DNA of 13,857 nt, taken from NCBI GenBank assembly GCA_038895395.1, contig JAWANJ010000023.1, positions 1-13,857 of the forward strand, in the 5' to 3' direction. Origin of the DNA: DTGL01 sp038895395 (GTDB lineage: Archaea > Iainarchaeota > Iainarchaeia > Iainarchaeales > DTGL01). How positions within the stretch are numbered: position 1 is the first letter of the stretch; each line of letters starts with the position of its first letter. Below, in pieces: positions 1 through 6,224 of this stretch. Position numbers and translations under genes: made by a program. The notes under the pieces were generated by a model. That model saw only the letters and a list, made by a program, of their open reading frames with translations, had not been told where the DNA came from and did not search any database.

Positions 1-464
1 TTGAGGAATTAGCAAAACTGCTTAACATAAAGCATCCACATGTTGTTGAGAAAATGCTAGCTGAGCTTTCTGAAGAATACAAAAAACGTGACTCAGGTGT
101 AGAGATATGCTGTTTGGATGGCACATATCAGATGAGGGTTAAGCCAGAATATCTTAGCAAAGTAAGGCACCTTGCAGCAACGGCTGAGATAAATAAAAGT
201 ATACAGCGTACTCTGGCTTTGATTGCTGTAAAGGAACCAATAAAACAATCACTTGTAGTGAGATACAGAAATAATAAGGCTTATGAGCACATAAAATTCC
301 TGCTGGAAAAACAATATATTGAAAGGGAGCGCCAAGGCAGGACTTATGTATTGAGGACCACTGAAAAGTTCAAACAATGTTTTGGAGAGATAAAAATAGC
401 TGAAAACAACAAAGCTCAAGAGACAAACCAAGAGACAAATCAAAACACAAAACAATCAATCTAA
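1..464 (+). CDS. scpB: ScpB, segregation and condensation protein B (5'-truncated by window edge)
   Basis: The frame is open from base 3 with no stop upstream of the first ATG at 54, so the gene begins before the window; 153 residues are visible. ScpB is the paired winged-helix (kleisin-associated) subunit of the SMC-ScpAB complex that compacts and segregates chromosomes. Family features visible are the opening EELAKLLNI helix, the GVEICCLDGTYQMRVKPEY strand-turn-strand of the first winged helix, and a second winged helix ending in VRYRNNKAYEHIKFLLEK and YIERERQGRTYVLRTTEKF. After the domain comes a polar low-complexity tail (Q/E/T/N/K-rich) encoded by a 12-bp tandem repeat. The 3' end overlaps the convergent Orc-like gene by 9 bases. 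scpA and smc, often adjacent, would lie to the left if present. The family call is fairly secure from the motif pattern; the N-terminus cannot be seen. Confidence 0.85.
   Translation, partial: EELAKLLNIKHPHVVEKMLAELSEEYKKRDSGVEICCLDGTYQMRVKPEYLSKVRHLAATAEINKSIQRTLALIAVKEPIKQSLVVRYRNNKAYEHIKFLLEKQYIERERQGRTYVLRTTEKFKQCFGEIKIAENNKAQETNQETNQNTKQSI
417..452 (+). repeat. In-frame 12-bp tandem repeat, three copies, in scpB tail
   Basis: Three consecutive 12-base units at 417-428, 429-440 and 441-452. The first two (CAAGAGACAAAC and CAAGAGACAAAT) differ only in the last base; the third (CAAAACACAAAA) has three differences from the second. The repeat is in frame, giving Q-E-T-N, Q-E-T-N, Q-N-T-K in the C-terminal tail of ScpB. 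It ends just before the overlap with the convergent gene. Confidence 0.8.
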
Positions 465-1235
465 TCTTTGCAATGTCATTGAAACATGCCTTTCAAATAC
501 AACGGCACTTCCTTCTCTGTCTGCTTTAAGGCCAGCATGTTTCATTAAAGCAATGCCAAACCTCAAATCTCCTTTTTCTATAGTTTTTCTTTCCAACAAA
601 GCTATAGCATCCTTGTGCCAGGTTCCTTCATAAAAAGCATATTTCCTACGCTCTGCAAGTATGGCAGCAATCTCTTTTTCTGAGTATGGTCTAAACTCTA
701 TTTGCTCTGGCATTAGCCTTGATCTTATCCTCTCGTCAAGAGTAGCGAAAAAATCCTTTTTGTTGGATATCATGATTATACTTTTGTTTTTTATTTCTTC
801 AGCAAATGTATAAAGAAACCCAAAATCATTTGCACGGTCAATCTCATCAAAAACAAAAATGCAAGGGCCTGTTATTCGTGCTTTTATTTTATTTATGTCC
901 GGTTCAACATGAATATTTAATTGCCTCGCGATTTCACGTATGACTGATTCCGAGCTTGAATTTATCCAACAATTGATCACAAATGCCTTTACATTCTGCT
1001 CTACGAAATCTTCGACAACTCTGAGCACAGCATGTGTCTTTCCAATGCCACTTTTGCCATATATGAAAAGATTCCTGGCTGGTACGCCAAAAAGCAAGGG
1101 TTCTAATGCAAGTGCGATCTCTTTCTGTTCATTTTCTCTAAATGGCAAAATTCTAGGGACAAAATCTGGTTCTAACGAATCTATGTTAGAAAATATGCTC
1201 TCCTCAGCATTTAACGGGTTGATCTTGTAGTGCAT
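456..1235 (-). CDS. Orc1/Cdc6-family AAA+ ATPase lacking the C-terminal winged-helix domain
   Basis: 259-residue AAA+ protein of the archaeal Orc1/Cdc6 replication-initiator family. Seen: the N-terminal family signature LEPDFVPRILPFRENEQ (21-37), Walker A GKSGIGKT (60-67), Walker B IFVFDE (126-131), a sensor-1 Asn in MISNKKDF (about 158), an arginine-finger region DERIRSRL (167-174) and sensor-2 GDLRFG (222-227). Full-length archaeal Orc1/Cdc6 proteins are about 400 residues and end in a DNA-binding winged helix. This one stops right after the AAA+ lid, and the bases beyond the stop are the end of scpB on the other strand, so no hidden winged helix follows. ATP binding looks intact, but origin recognition through the usual winged helix is not possible. 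The ATG at 1235 has a GTGAT ribosome-binding motif six bases upstream, inside the end of the preceding gene, which suggests co-transcription and translational coupling. Confidence 0.85.
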   Translation of the reverse strand: MHYKINPLNAEESIFSNIDSLEPDFVPRILPFRENEQKEIALALEPLLFGVPARNLFIYGKSGIGKTHAVLRVVEDFVEQNVKAFVINCWINSSSESVIREIARQLNIHVEPDINKIKARITGPCIFVFDEIDRANDFGFLYTFAEEIKNKSIIMISNKKDFFATLDERIRSRLMPEQIEFRPYSEKEIAAILAERRKYAFYEGTWHKDAIALLERKTIEKGDLRFGIALMKHAGLKADREGSAVVFERHVSMTLQRLD

Positions 1236-1242
1236 TATATTA

Positions 1243-1878
1243 TCACTGATTTTTATTTAGAATTTGAGCATGTCCAGAATAAAGCTCCTTAAAAAGTTGA
1301 GCATCCTTTCTAGTGCCTACAATTGATCCATAATGCATAGGTATTGCCAGCTTAGGTTTTATTATCTCCGCTGCTCTAGTAGCTTCTTCTGCATTCATTG
1401 TGTAAGTGCCGCCAACAGGCAAAAGCGCTACATCGATGTTTTTGAGATCGTGCATTTCAGGAATTAGATCAGTATCGCCAGCATGGTATATCCTCTTTCC
1501 ACTAATTTCTATTACAAAACCAACTCCGCTATCTTTTGGATGGAACGATTTTCCAATATTATAAGCAGGAACCGCCTTTATTTTGACTCCAAGAATATTC
1601 TTTTCCTCATTTGTAGAAATTACAGTGGTTTTTGTTTTGAGTTTGCTTGCAGTAGTTTTGTTGCATACAATCTGAGTTTTATCCTTGCTAATTTTTTGAA
1701 TATCTTTAGGAGAACAGTGATCGTAATGATCGTGCGTTATCAATATTATGTCTGCTTTTTCCTCTTCACTTATCGGCTCATCTATTTGAAAAGGGTCTAT
1801 GTAAATAACAAGGCCCTCTCCTTTAATTCTAAATCCAGCATGTCCCAACCAAGTAAGTTCAATGCTTCCTATTTCCAT
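1243..1878 (-). CDS. UPF0173-type metallo-beta-lactamase-fold hydrolase
   Basis: 211-residue cytoplasmic metallo-hydrolase with the metallo-beta-lactamase fold. Metal-binding residues visible: H49-x-H51-x-D53-H54 in THDHYDH, H132 and D135 in YHAGDTD, and H182 in IPMHYGS. The N-terminal ELTWLGHAGFRI and the AYNIGKSFHPKDSGVGF segment are typical of the UPF0173/COG2220 group, related to UlaG-like L-ascorbate-6-phosphate lactonases. The length matches the family. The substrate is unknown for most members and cannot be read here. The gene is followed after seven bases by the Orc-like ATPase gene on the same strand, so the two probably form one transcript. Upstream lies a 74-base divergent region shared with mgtC; a TATA-like TTTAATAA on the minus strand near 1904-1911 is about 26-30 bases from the ATG. 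Confidence 0.88.
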   Translation of the reverse strand: MEIGSIELTWLGHAGFRIKGEGLVIYIDPFQIDEPISEEEKADIILITHDHYDHCSPKDIQKISKDKTQIVCNKTTASKLKTKTTVISTNEEKNILGVKIKAVPAYNIGKSFHPKDSGVGFVIEISGKRIYHAGDTDLIPEMHDLKNIDVALLPVGGTYTMNAEEATRAAEIIKPKLAIPMHYGSIVGTRKDAQLFKELYSGHAQILNKNQ

Positions 1879-1952
1879 AAAAGTCCCTTAAAGTAAAAAG
1901 GTTATTAAATTATTAAAAGGCTTTCTTTCCATTAAAGTAATACATTGCTTGG
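1879..1952. promoter_or_regulatory. Divergent promoter region, UPF0173 hydrolase / mgtC
   Basis: A 74-base AT-rich gap between divergent genes. The core 1902-1920 (TTATTAAATTATTAAAAGG) offers TATA-like sequence on both strands. For the minus-strand gene the box lies about 25-30 bases from its ATG, consistent with a very short leader. For mgtC the box is about 35 bases from the GTG, implying a short leader without an obvious ribosome binding site. Assignment is by spacing and composition only. Confidence 0.45.
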
Positions 1953-2402
1953 GTGAATATTTTGTTGGCTGCTGAAATTGAAGGAATAATCAAGCTTTTA
2001 ATAGCAACAGTATTTGGTATGTTGATAGGTCTCGAAAGAGAAAGCAAGCGCAAGCCTGCTGGTGTTCGCACCTATGCTCTTGTTTGTCTTGGTTCGTGTC
2101 TTTTTACCATTGCTTCAGTTGGCTTTTCAGGTGCTGCGGATCCTTCCAGAGTGGCTGCCGGTATTGTCACAGGTGTTGGTTTCTTAGGCGGTGGTGCAAT
2201 TTTTGGTTCTGGGACAAAACGCCGAGGAATCACGACTGCAACTAGCATATGGGTTGTGGCAGCCATAGGGATAGCAGTTGGTATAGGTGAGTATGTTTTG
2301 GCTTCCTTTGCAACTTTGGCTTCACTTTTGCTTCTTTATTCTAGCAGAATTTTAAAGTTTTTTGTGGAACGCTCTAGAAAAGGCAAAACAAACAAATTTT
2401 AG
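1953..2402 (+). CDS. MgtC/SapB-family membrane protein, short form
   Basis: 149-residue integral membrane protein of the MgtC/SapB family (Mg2+-related or pH-related membrane proteins; the archaeal role is unproven). Motifs in order: GLERE (26-30), KPAGVRTYALVCLGSCLF (34-51), DPSRVAAGIVTGVGFLGGG (63-81), and RGITTATSIWVVAAIGIAVG (91-110), with about four to five hydrophobic segments. It ends in a basic tail and lacks the C-terminal ACT-like cytoplasmic domain of the larger MgtC proteins, so it matches the short form. The GTG at 1953 is the first possible start after an in-frame stop at 1938-1940 and keeps the expected N-terminal amphipathic stretch; no clear ribosome binding site precedes it. 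It is a stand-alone gene, divergent from the hydrolase and convergent with the peptidase unit 30 bases downstream. Confidence 0.85.
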   Translation: MNILLAAEIEGIIKLLIATVFGMLIGLERESKRKPAGVRTYALVCLGSCLFTIASVGFSGAADPSRVAAGIVTGVGFLGGGAIFGSGTKRRGITTATSIWVVAAIGIAVGIGEYVLASFATLASLLLLYSSRILKFFVERSRKGKTNKF

Positions 2403-2432
2403 CTCAACAAAACCACTATTTTATAATTAAAA

Positions 2433-3530
2433 TTAATTTAGGCTAATTTGCTGGAGTGTTTCCGTAGCATTTGAAATTTTTTTCGGCTTGCCATCTTTAA
2501 TCAAATAGTCGTTCTCGATGCGAATTCCTCCAAACGATCCATAAATCGCCGGCTCTAATGTGAAACACAAACCATCTACAAACTTAAACTTGCTATCTCT
2601 GCTTATTCTGCCAGGAACATCGTGTATTTCAAGACCAAGACCATGGCCCAACGCATGTAAGAGTTTAAAACCTCTTTTATTCAAGAAATTTTCTACAACC
2701 TTGAAAGTGCTGGCTGCATCATCTCCTGAAGATATAGTATCTTCAGCTAGGCTTTTTGCAGAAAGAACTGTTTCATATAGTTTTTTGTGATTTTCTTTTG
2801 CTTTTCCTAAGTAAAATGTTCTACTTATGTCCGAACAGTAATTTTTGTAGCGAACACCAGCATCCACGATCAAAAACCCTTTTTTTAACTTCATGTTTCC
2901 TGGAATGTGATGTGGAGTCGCAGCATTATTAGCAGAAGCAACAATCGTTTGAAATGCGGGTTCAAGACCAATGTTCCTTATCTCTAAATCTATTTTGTTT
3001 GAAAGCTCTCTTTCAGAAATGTTTCTTTTAACTAGGTTTGGTACATTTTCAATAATCGAGCTTATCTTTCTGGCAGCAATCTTTAGTCTTCTTTGTTCTT
3101 CTTTATCTTTTTTTTCTCTTAGCTTGCTGACATCTTTCCCTATGTCAACCAAATTTGCTTTTGTTTCTTTTTTTATATTGTTAAAGAGGGCCAAACTAAT
3201 TTCCGCATAATTTACTCCAACTCTTTTTTTGTTAAGGTATCTTTTTACAGTTTTCCAGTATCCAACTTTTCTTGTATTTACTACCTTGAAGTCACATTTT
3301 TTCGCTAGCTTTTTTAGAAGCGTGTCTTGAAGTGCATTGCTTAGCAAAGTTCTTTTCCCGTTGCTTTCCATTATAAGGGAATTATATGTAAACATTCCAA
3401 GCGGTAGGTCAGTAAAATAGCAAAAGGAAATATCATTTGAAAAGTTTGGGATAAAAAAAACATCAACATTAACATTACGAAAAAGCTCCTTTTGTCTTCT
3501 TCTTAGTTGTGTTATAACTTTGCTTTGCAT
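2433..3530 (-). CDS. M24-family Xaa-Pro peptidase (PepQ/PepP-like)
   Basis: A cytoplasmic metallopeptidase that would cleave X-Pro bonds in dipeptides or at peptide N-termini. From the ATG at 3530 it is 365 residues, the usual size. An N-terminal creatinase/prolidase-like domain (about 1-140) precedes the pita-bread catalytic domain. All five dinuclear metal ligands are visible: D223 in VDAG, D234 in CSDISRTF, H296 in LGHGLGLEIHD, E326 in LEPAIY and E339 in RIEND, plus the conserved PHH (206-208). Start choice: an in-frame GTG at 3542 directly follows the upstream stop, but the ATG at 3530 has a GAGTGAT ribosome-binding motif (3538-3544) seven bases ahead, so it is preferred. It is the last gene of a three-gene minus-strand unit behind the M29-like protein, suggesting joint function in peptide breakdown. 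Prolidase versus aminopeptidase P specificity cannot be told from sequence alone. Confidence 0.9.
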   Translation of the reverse strand: MQSKVITQLRRRQKELFRNVNVDVFFIPNFSNDISFCYFTDLPLGMFTYNSLIMESNGKRTLLSNALQDTLLKKLAKKCDFKVVNTRKVGYWKTVKRYLNKKRVGVNYAEISLALFNNIKKETKANLVDIGKDVSKLREKKDKEEQRRLKIAARKISSIIENVPNLVKRNISERELSNKIDLEIRNIGLEPAFQTIVASANNAATPHHIPGNMKLKKGFLIVDAGVRYKNYCSDISRTFYLGKAKENHKKLYETVLSAKSLAEDTISSGDDAASTFKVVENFLNKRGFKLLHALGHGLGLEIHDVPGRISRDSKFKFVDGLCFTLEPAIYGSFGGIRIENDYLIKDGKPKKISNATETLQQISLN

Positions 3531-3542
3531 ATGGCAAATCAC

Positions 3543-5333
3543 TCATACAACAAAAGAGCCATTTTTTATTATGTATAATTCTTTTCCAGATACTGTTAAG
3601 GCCTTTATGTTTATCTTTTGCCTTGGTACGTCAATGACAAAATCCCAGTGATAAACTGTTTCTGTACCCGGCTCAAAACCAGAACCAAGTGCAATGTGTA
3701 TCATGTTGGCAAGCTTTTCGTTAACTATTAAATATCTTGAAAGCTTTGCAGCTGGGTTTGTATTTATGGCAAATTCTCCTACACCATAGAAGTTTTTCTT
3801 ATAGCGTTTGACTATCTTGCTTGGCAGGGACCTGCTTTTTTCATACATTTTTATTAGCTTCTTTGAGTCTTTTAGCTCTTTTTCAATCCTCTTTTTAACT
3901 TCTTTTGGTGCTTTGGCAATGAACCAACGATTTCCAGAAAAGGTCACCACTAAAGGGTTTTCTGGGCTTAGAGTGTAACTTTTGTCTATGTTTATAACCA
4001 CATCCCCAACCGCTGTACCCTGGATTTCTTTTGGTGTAAAGAAAACTTCACCGCCGGGCAGATTGTCATACATGCCTGCAACAATGCCTAATTTCTTTAA
4101 AGTTTCTCTGTCTATTTTGCTCCTTGTATCGGAATCACTGCGCTGTACAATCACCTTTCCGTTTTTATTTACTAGTTCAATAACCAGGTTTGTGCCTTGA
4201 TCGATTTTTGCAGTGCTTTCTACGAAAATCTTTTTGCTTTGCTCTATTATTCTCTTAATTTTGATGTTTCTCTGTCTCATTTTTTTATAGTCAACATTAC
4301 AAGTTTGGATGAACTCTTCGAGGGGTATTGTTTCTGTTATTTGGACTCTAGTCTTGGGTGGTCTCTTATCAATCTTGCTTTGTTCATTCCATGCTGGTTT
4401 CAAGTACATATGACTTGGCGAAGCCCATCTGGTTTTTCTGTCTGGTGATGGATAACCAACAGCAAGTCCAAAAATGTGCTTTCCATGGTAGCCACTTCCA
4501 ACAATTCCAAATGATGCATCACTGTAATGCCACTTGTCTATCTCTAACGTCTTTGATAATCTTTTAAAAATCTCAAATGGTTTTTCCTTTATATTTTTTT
4601 CATATTCACATGCGCCTAAAGTTATAGATAGCTCCGATATTGGCTCAGGAAAGTCAAGCTTTGACTCTCTTTCAGTGCTTGATGACATCATCACGTTTTT
4701 GCATTTTTTTGAAGCCATTTCTGCCATGTGATATGCGATAGCAAAGCTATCGATATAATCTGGCAAGGGTAACTTTAGCATCTTTTCGCTTGGTACAAGA
4801 ACAAAACCTATTGAAAAATTTTCGTTTTTCTTTAAGGCATAACACTCTTGAACAATCTTATAGCATGTTTCATTCATTTTTTCCTCGTCATATCTTCTAA
4901 ACCAATTTGAAATGTACGGCATTCTTTTTATCCCATTTAAAATAAAACCATCGTTGCTCATTTCTATGACAAACGTTGGTCTCCTGAAAATCCTAGAGAA
5001 ACCCCGACCATTTTTCTTTTTCTCAACAAAAGAGATAAACTCGTTCAATAGTGTGTTTTTTCTTGAGTTGTTATTTTCATGAATATTCCATAACATTTTC
5101 ATTATGTCAAGATTTCTATCTTTTCCATGGTAGCATATTCTAGCATGAACATCTAGCCCCTTTTCGTGTAACGCTTTGCTAAGAGGTGCTATAGAAAAAA
5201 AAGATTCTCTGTTAACCCTACTTCCAAAAATCAACACATTTCCCTTCAATCCTTTTAAAGCTCCTTTGTAACGCTTTACAGTTTGGTTGAAAAGTTTGAT
5301 GTTGTGGTTGCTCATAATAAAACCAGCATTCAT
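3543..5333 (-). CDS. M29-type metallo-aminopeptidase with a long unrecognised N-terminal region
   Basis: 596-residue protein. Residues about 355-596 match the catalytic half of thermophilic M29 aminopeptidases (AmpS/PepS type): NLPGGEVFFTP (424-434, ligand E429), VGEFAINTNP (518-527, E520), NEKLANMIHIALGSG (538-552, ligand H546), and YHWDFVID (561-568, H562 and D564). The position seven residues after the histidine, where the family has a conserved tyrosine, appears to be F553. The spacing E429-E520 is longer than in classical members, owing to a charged helical stretch about 475-512. Typical M29 proteins are about 400 residues; here about 350 residues precede the catalytic domain and I do not recognise them. 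That part starts with a Rossmann-like strand (GNVLIFGSRV, 31-40) and has no signal peptide. The ATG at 5333 overlaps the upstream stop as ATGA; Met7 is an alternative. Predicted role: cytosolic N-terminal amino-acid removal. The M29 call is good; the full domain layout is uncertain. Confidence 0.78.
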   Translation of the reverse strand: MNAGFIMSNHNIKLFNQTVKRYKGALKGLKGNVLIFGSRVNRESFFSIAPLSKALHEKGLDVHARICYHGKDRNLDIMKMLWNIHENNNSRKNTLLNEFISFVEKKKNGRGFSRIFRRPTFVIEMSNDGFILNGIKRMPYISNWFRRYDEEKMNETCYKIVQECYALKKNENFSIGFVLVPSEKMLKLPLPDYIDSFAIAYHMAEMASKKCKNVMMSSSTERESKLDFPEPISELSITLGACEYEKNIKEKPFEIFKRLSKTLEIDKWHYSDASFGIVGSGYHGKHIFGLAVGYPSPDRKTRWASPSHMYLKPAWNEQSKIDKRPPKTRVQITETIPLEEFIQTCNVDYKKMRQRNIKIKRIIEQSKKIFVESTAKIDQGTNLVIELVNKNGKVIVQRSDSDTRSKIDRETLKKLGIVAGMYDNLPGGEVFFTPKEIQGTAVGDVVINIDKSYTLSPENPLVVTFSGNRWFIAKAPKEVKKRIEKELKDSKKLIKMYEKSRSLPSKIVKRYKKNFYGVGEFAINTNPAAKLSRYLIVNEKLANMIHIALGSGFEPGTETVYHWDFVIDVPRQKINIKALTVSGKELYIIKNGSFVV

Positions 5334-5494
5334 TTTTTCTTTATCATGGGTAGTCCTGTGCTTGTATTTTCAACTATTTCATATCCTGGTGGCAGATCTA
5401 TAGCACCTTCAGCCTTTCTGCTAAAAAAATAGAGTTTACCTCTTTGGTGAAGATAATATGTTTCTCCCTTTGAATTTTTGTAAGAACAGACCAT
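5330..5494 (-). CDS. Small 54-aa protein of unknown function, first gene of the peptidase unit
   Basis: From ATG 5494 this encodes 54 residues, MVCSYKNSKGETYYLH at the start and TGLPMIKKK at the end, with a central GKLYFFSRKAEGAIDLPPGY. It is rich in Tyr/Phe, Gly and Lys, has no membrane segment and only one cysteine. The pattern resembles small conserved hypothetical proteins seen in archaeal genomes, but I cannot name a family with certainty. Start choice is strong: GAGGTGG at 5499-5505, an almost perfect ribosome binding site, sits four bases before this ATG, whereas the longer in-frame start at 5527 has none. The stop overlaps the ATG of the M29-like gene (ATGA), so the two are probably translationally coupled. 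It could be a small partner or regulator of the peptidase, or simply a neighbour; that is inference. Confidence 0.75.
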   Translation of the reverse strand: MVCSYKNSKGETYYLHQRGKLYFFSRKAEGAIDLPPGYEIVENTSTGLPMIKKK

Positions 5495-5570
5495 ACTGCC
5501 ACCTCTAATAAATAAACCCAGTATCAATTAAAAAATATTGGCATAAAAGTTACAAAATTAAATAAATTTT
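5495..5570 (-). promoter_or_regulatory. trkA 3' end / peptidase-unit promoter with strong SD
   Basis: A 76-base gap between two minus-strand genes. Reading the minus strand from trkA, there are T-rich tracts (5563-5548) that could terminate transcription, then AATATTTTTTAATTG (about 5541-5527), a TATA-like box about 35-45 bases before the ATG at 5494. Next comes AGAGGTGG (5506-5499), the clearest Shine-Dalgarno sequence in the window. This suggests the peptidase unit has its own promoter and a short leader of about 10-20 bases. Confidence 0.5.
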
Positions 5571-6215
5571 TTACATAAATTCTCTTTCAGCCTCTTTTTC
5601 TTTTCCTGCGGAGACAAGCACGATAAGTGTCTCATTTGGTTCAATCTTTTTTTCCTTTGAGAAATTGTAATTACCGTCCAAGTATGTTGCTATTACTGCA
5701 AAATTTTTTCCGTAGGCAACGCCAATCTTTTTGTTTACTAATTTTGTTTCCTTGGCAGGAACTTCGATCATGTCATATTCACCAATACCCGGGGTAACTA
5801 GATCAGCCACCGCAGGTCTTGTTACCATAAGTTCAGCATACCTAGCTGCAAAAACATCTGGGTTTATCGGTTTAAATCCAAGTTTTTTCATCAGTTCTTC
5901 AGCTTCTGGTTTTTCAATTCTTATAAATATATTTTTTGCACCTGCATTTTTTGCATATAAAGCCGAGAGCACGTTTGCTTTTTCACTTTCTGTTGCTGCT
6001 ACAAAATAATCACATGTTTTGAGGTCGAGTTCGTCAAGAGTTTTTACATTGGTCGCATCTCCGTTGACAACAATTGCATTTATCTCTGATCCCACGCTTA
6101 TGGCCTTTTCTCTGTCCCTTATAACCAGAAAAACTTTGCTGTCACCCCTCTTTATTGAGAGTTTCGCCAGTTCAATGGCAAAGGTAGTATCTCCAGCTAT
6201 CACAATTTTTATCAA
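5571..6215 (-). CDS. trkA: TrkA, K+ uptake regulatory RCK protein
   Basis: The cytosolic regulatory subunit that gates the TrkH potassium channel through nucleotide binding. One RCK unit: TrkA-N (about 1-130; NGDATN 51-56, CDYFVAATESEKANV 68-82) and TrkA-C (about 140-214; GEYDMIEVPA, then KKIEPNETLIVLVSAG). Start choice: TTG at 6215 has a perfect AGGTGAT ribosome binding site (6220-6226) four bases upstream and gives the canonical N-terminus MIKIVIAG. The in-frame GTG at 6224 is part of that site, so the longer form is unlikely. The protein is then 214 residues, about half the length of bacterial TrkA with its two RCK units, as is usual for single-RCK archaeal forms. Oddity: the usual GxGxxG dinucleotide loop reads G8-D-T-T-F-A13, with two glycines missing. 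It follows trkH directly: the trkH TAG stop lies inside the leader of this gene. Confidence 0.88.
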   Translation of the reverse strand: MIKIVIAGDTTFAIELAKLSIKRGDSKVFLVIRDREKAISVGSEINAIVVNGDATNVKTLDELDLKTCDYFVAATESEKANVLSALYAKNAGAKNIFIRIEKPEAEELMKKLGFKPINPDVFAARYAELMVTRPAVADLVTPGIGEYDMIEVPAKETKLVNKKIGVAYGKNFAVIATYLDGNYNFSKEKKIEPNETLIVLVSAGKEKEAEREFM

Positions 6216-6224
6216 AAATATCAC

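Noticed and set aside
249..455. 68-codon open frame on the minus strand inside scpB, adjoining the Orc-like gene stop, considered as a lost winged-helix domain
   Set aside because: Its translation is hydrophobic and low-complexity, with no winged-helix pattern; it is the antisense of scpB.
940..1230. Open frame on the plus strand inside the Orc-like gene
   Set aside because: Ser/Leu/Phe-rich antisense translation with no motif; the minus strand has the full AAA+ motif set.
1879..1952. Replication origin near the Orc-like ATPase gene
   Set aside because: The gaps around the gene are 7 and 74 bases, with no origin-recognition-box-like repeats, so there is no room for a typical archaeal origin in the visible part.
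5495..5527. Longer N-terminus for the 54-aa protein starting at 5527
   Set aside because: The strong GAGGTGG site at 5499-5505 sits between that start and ATG 5494 and would be inside the coding region; the shorter start is better supported.
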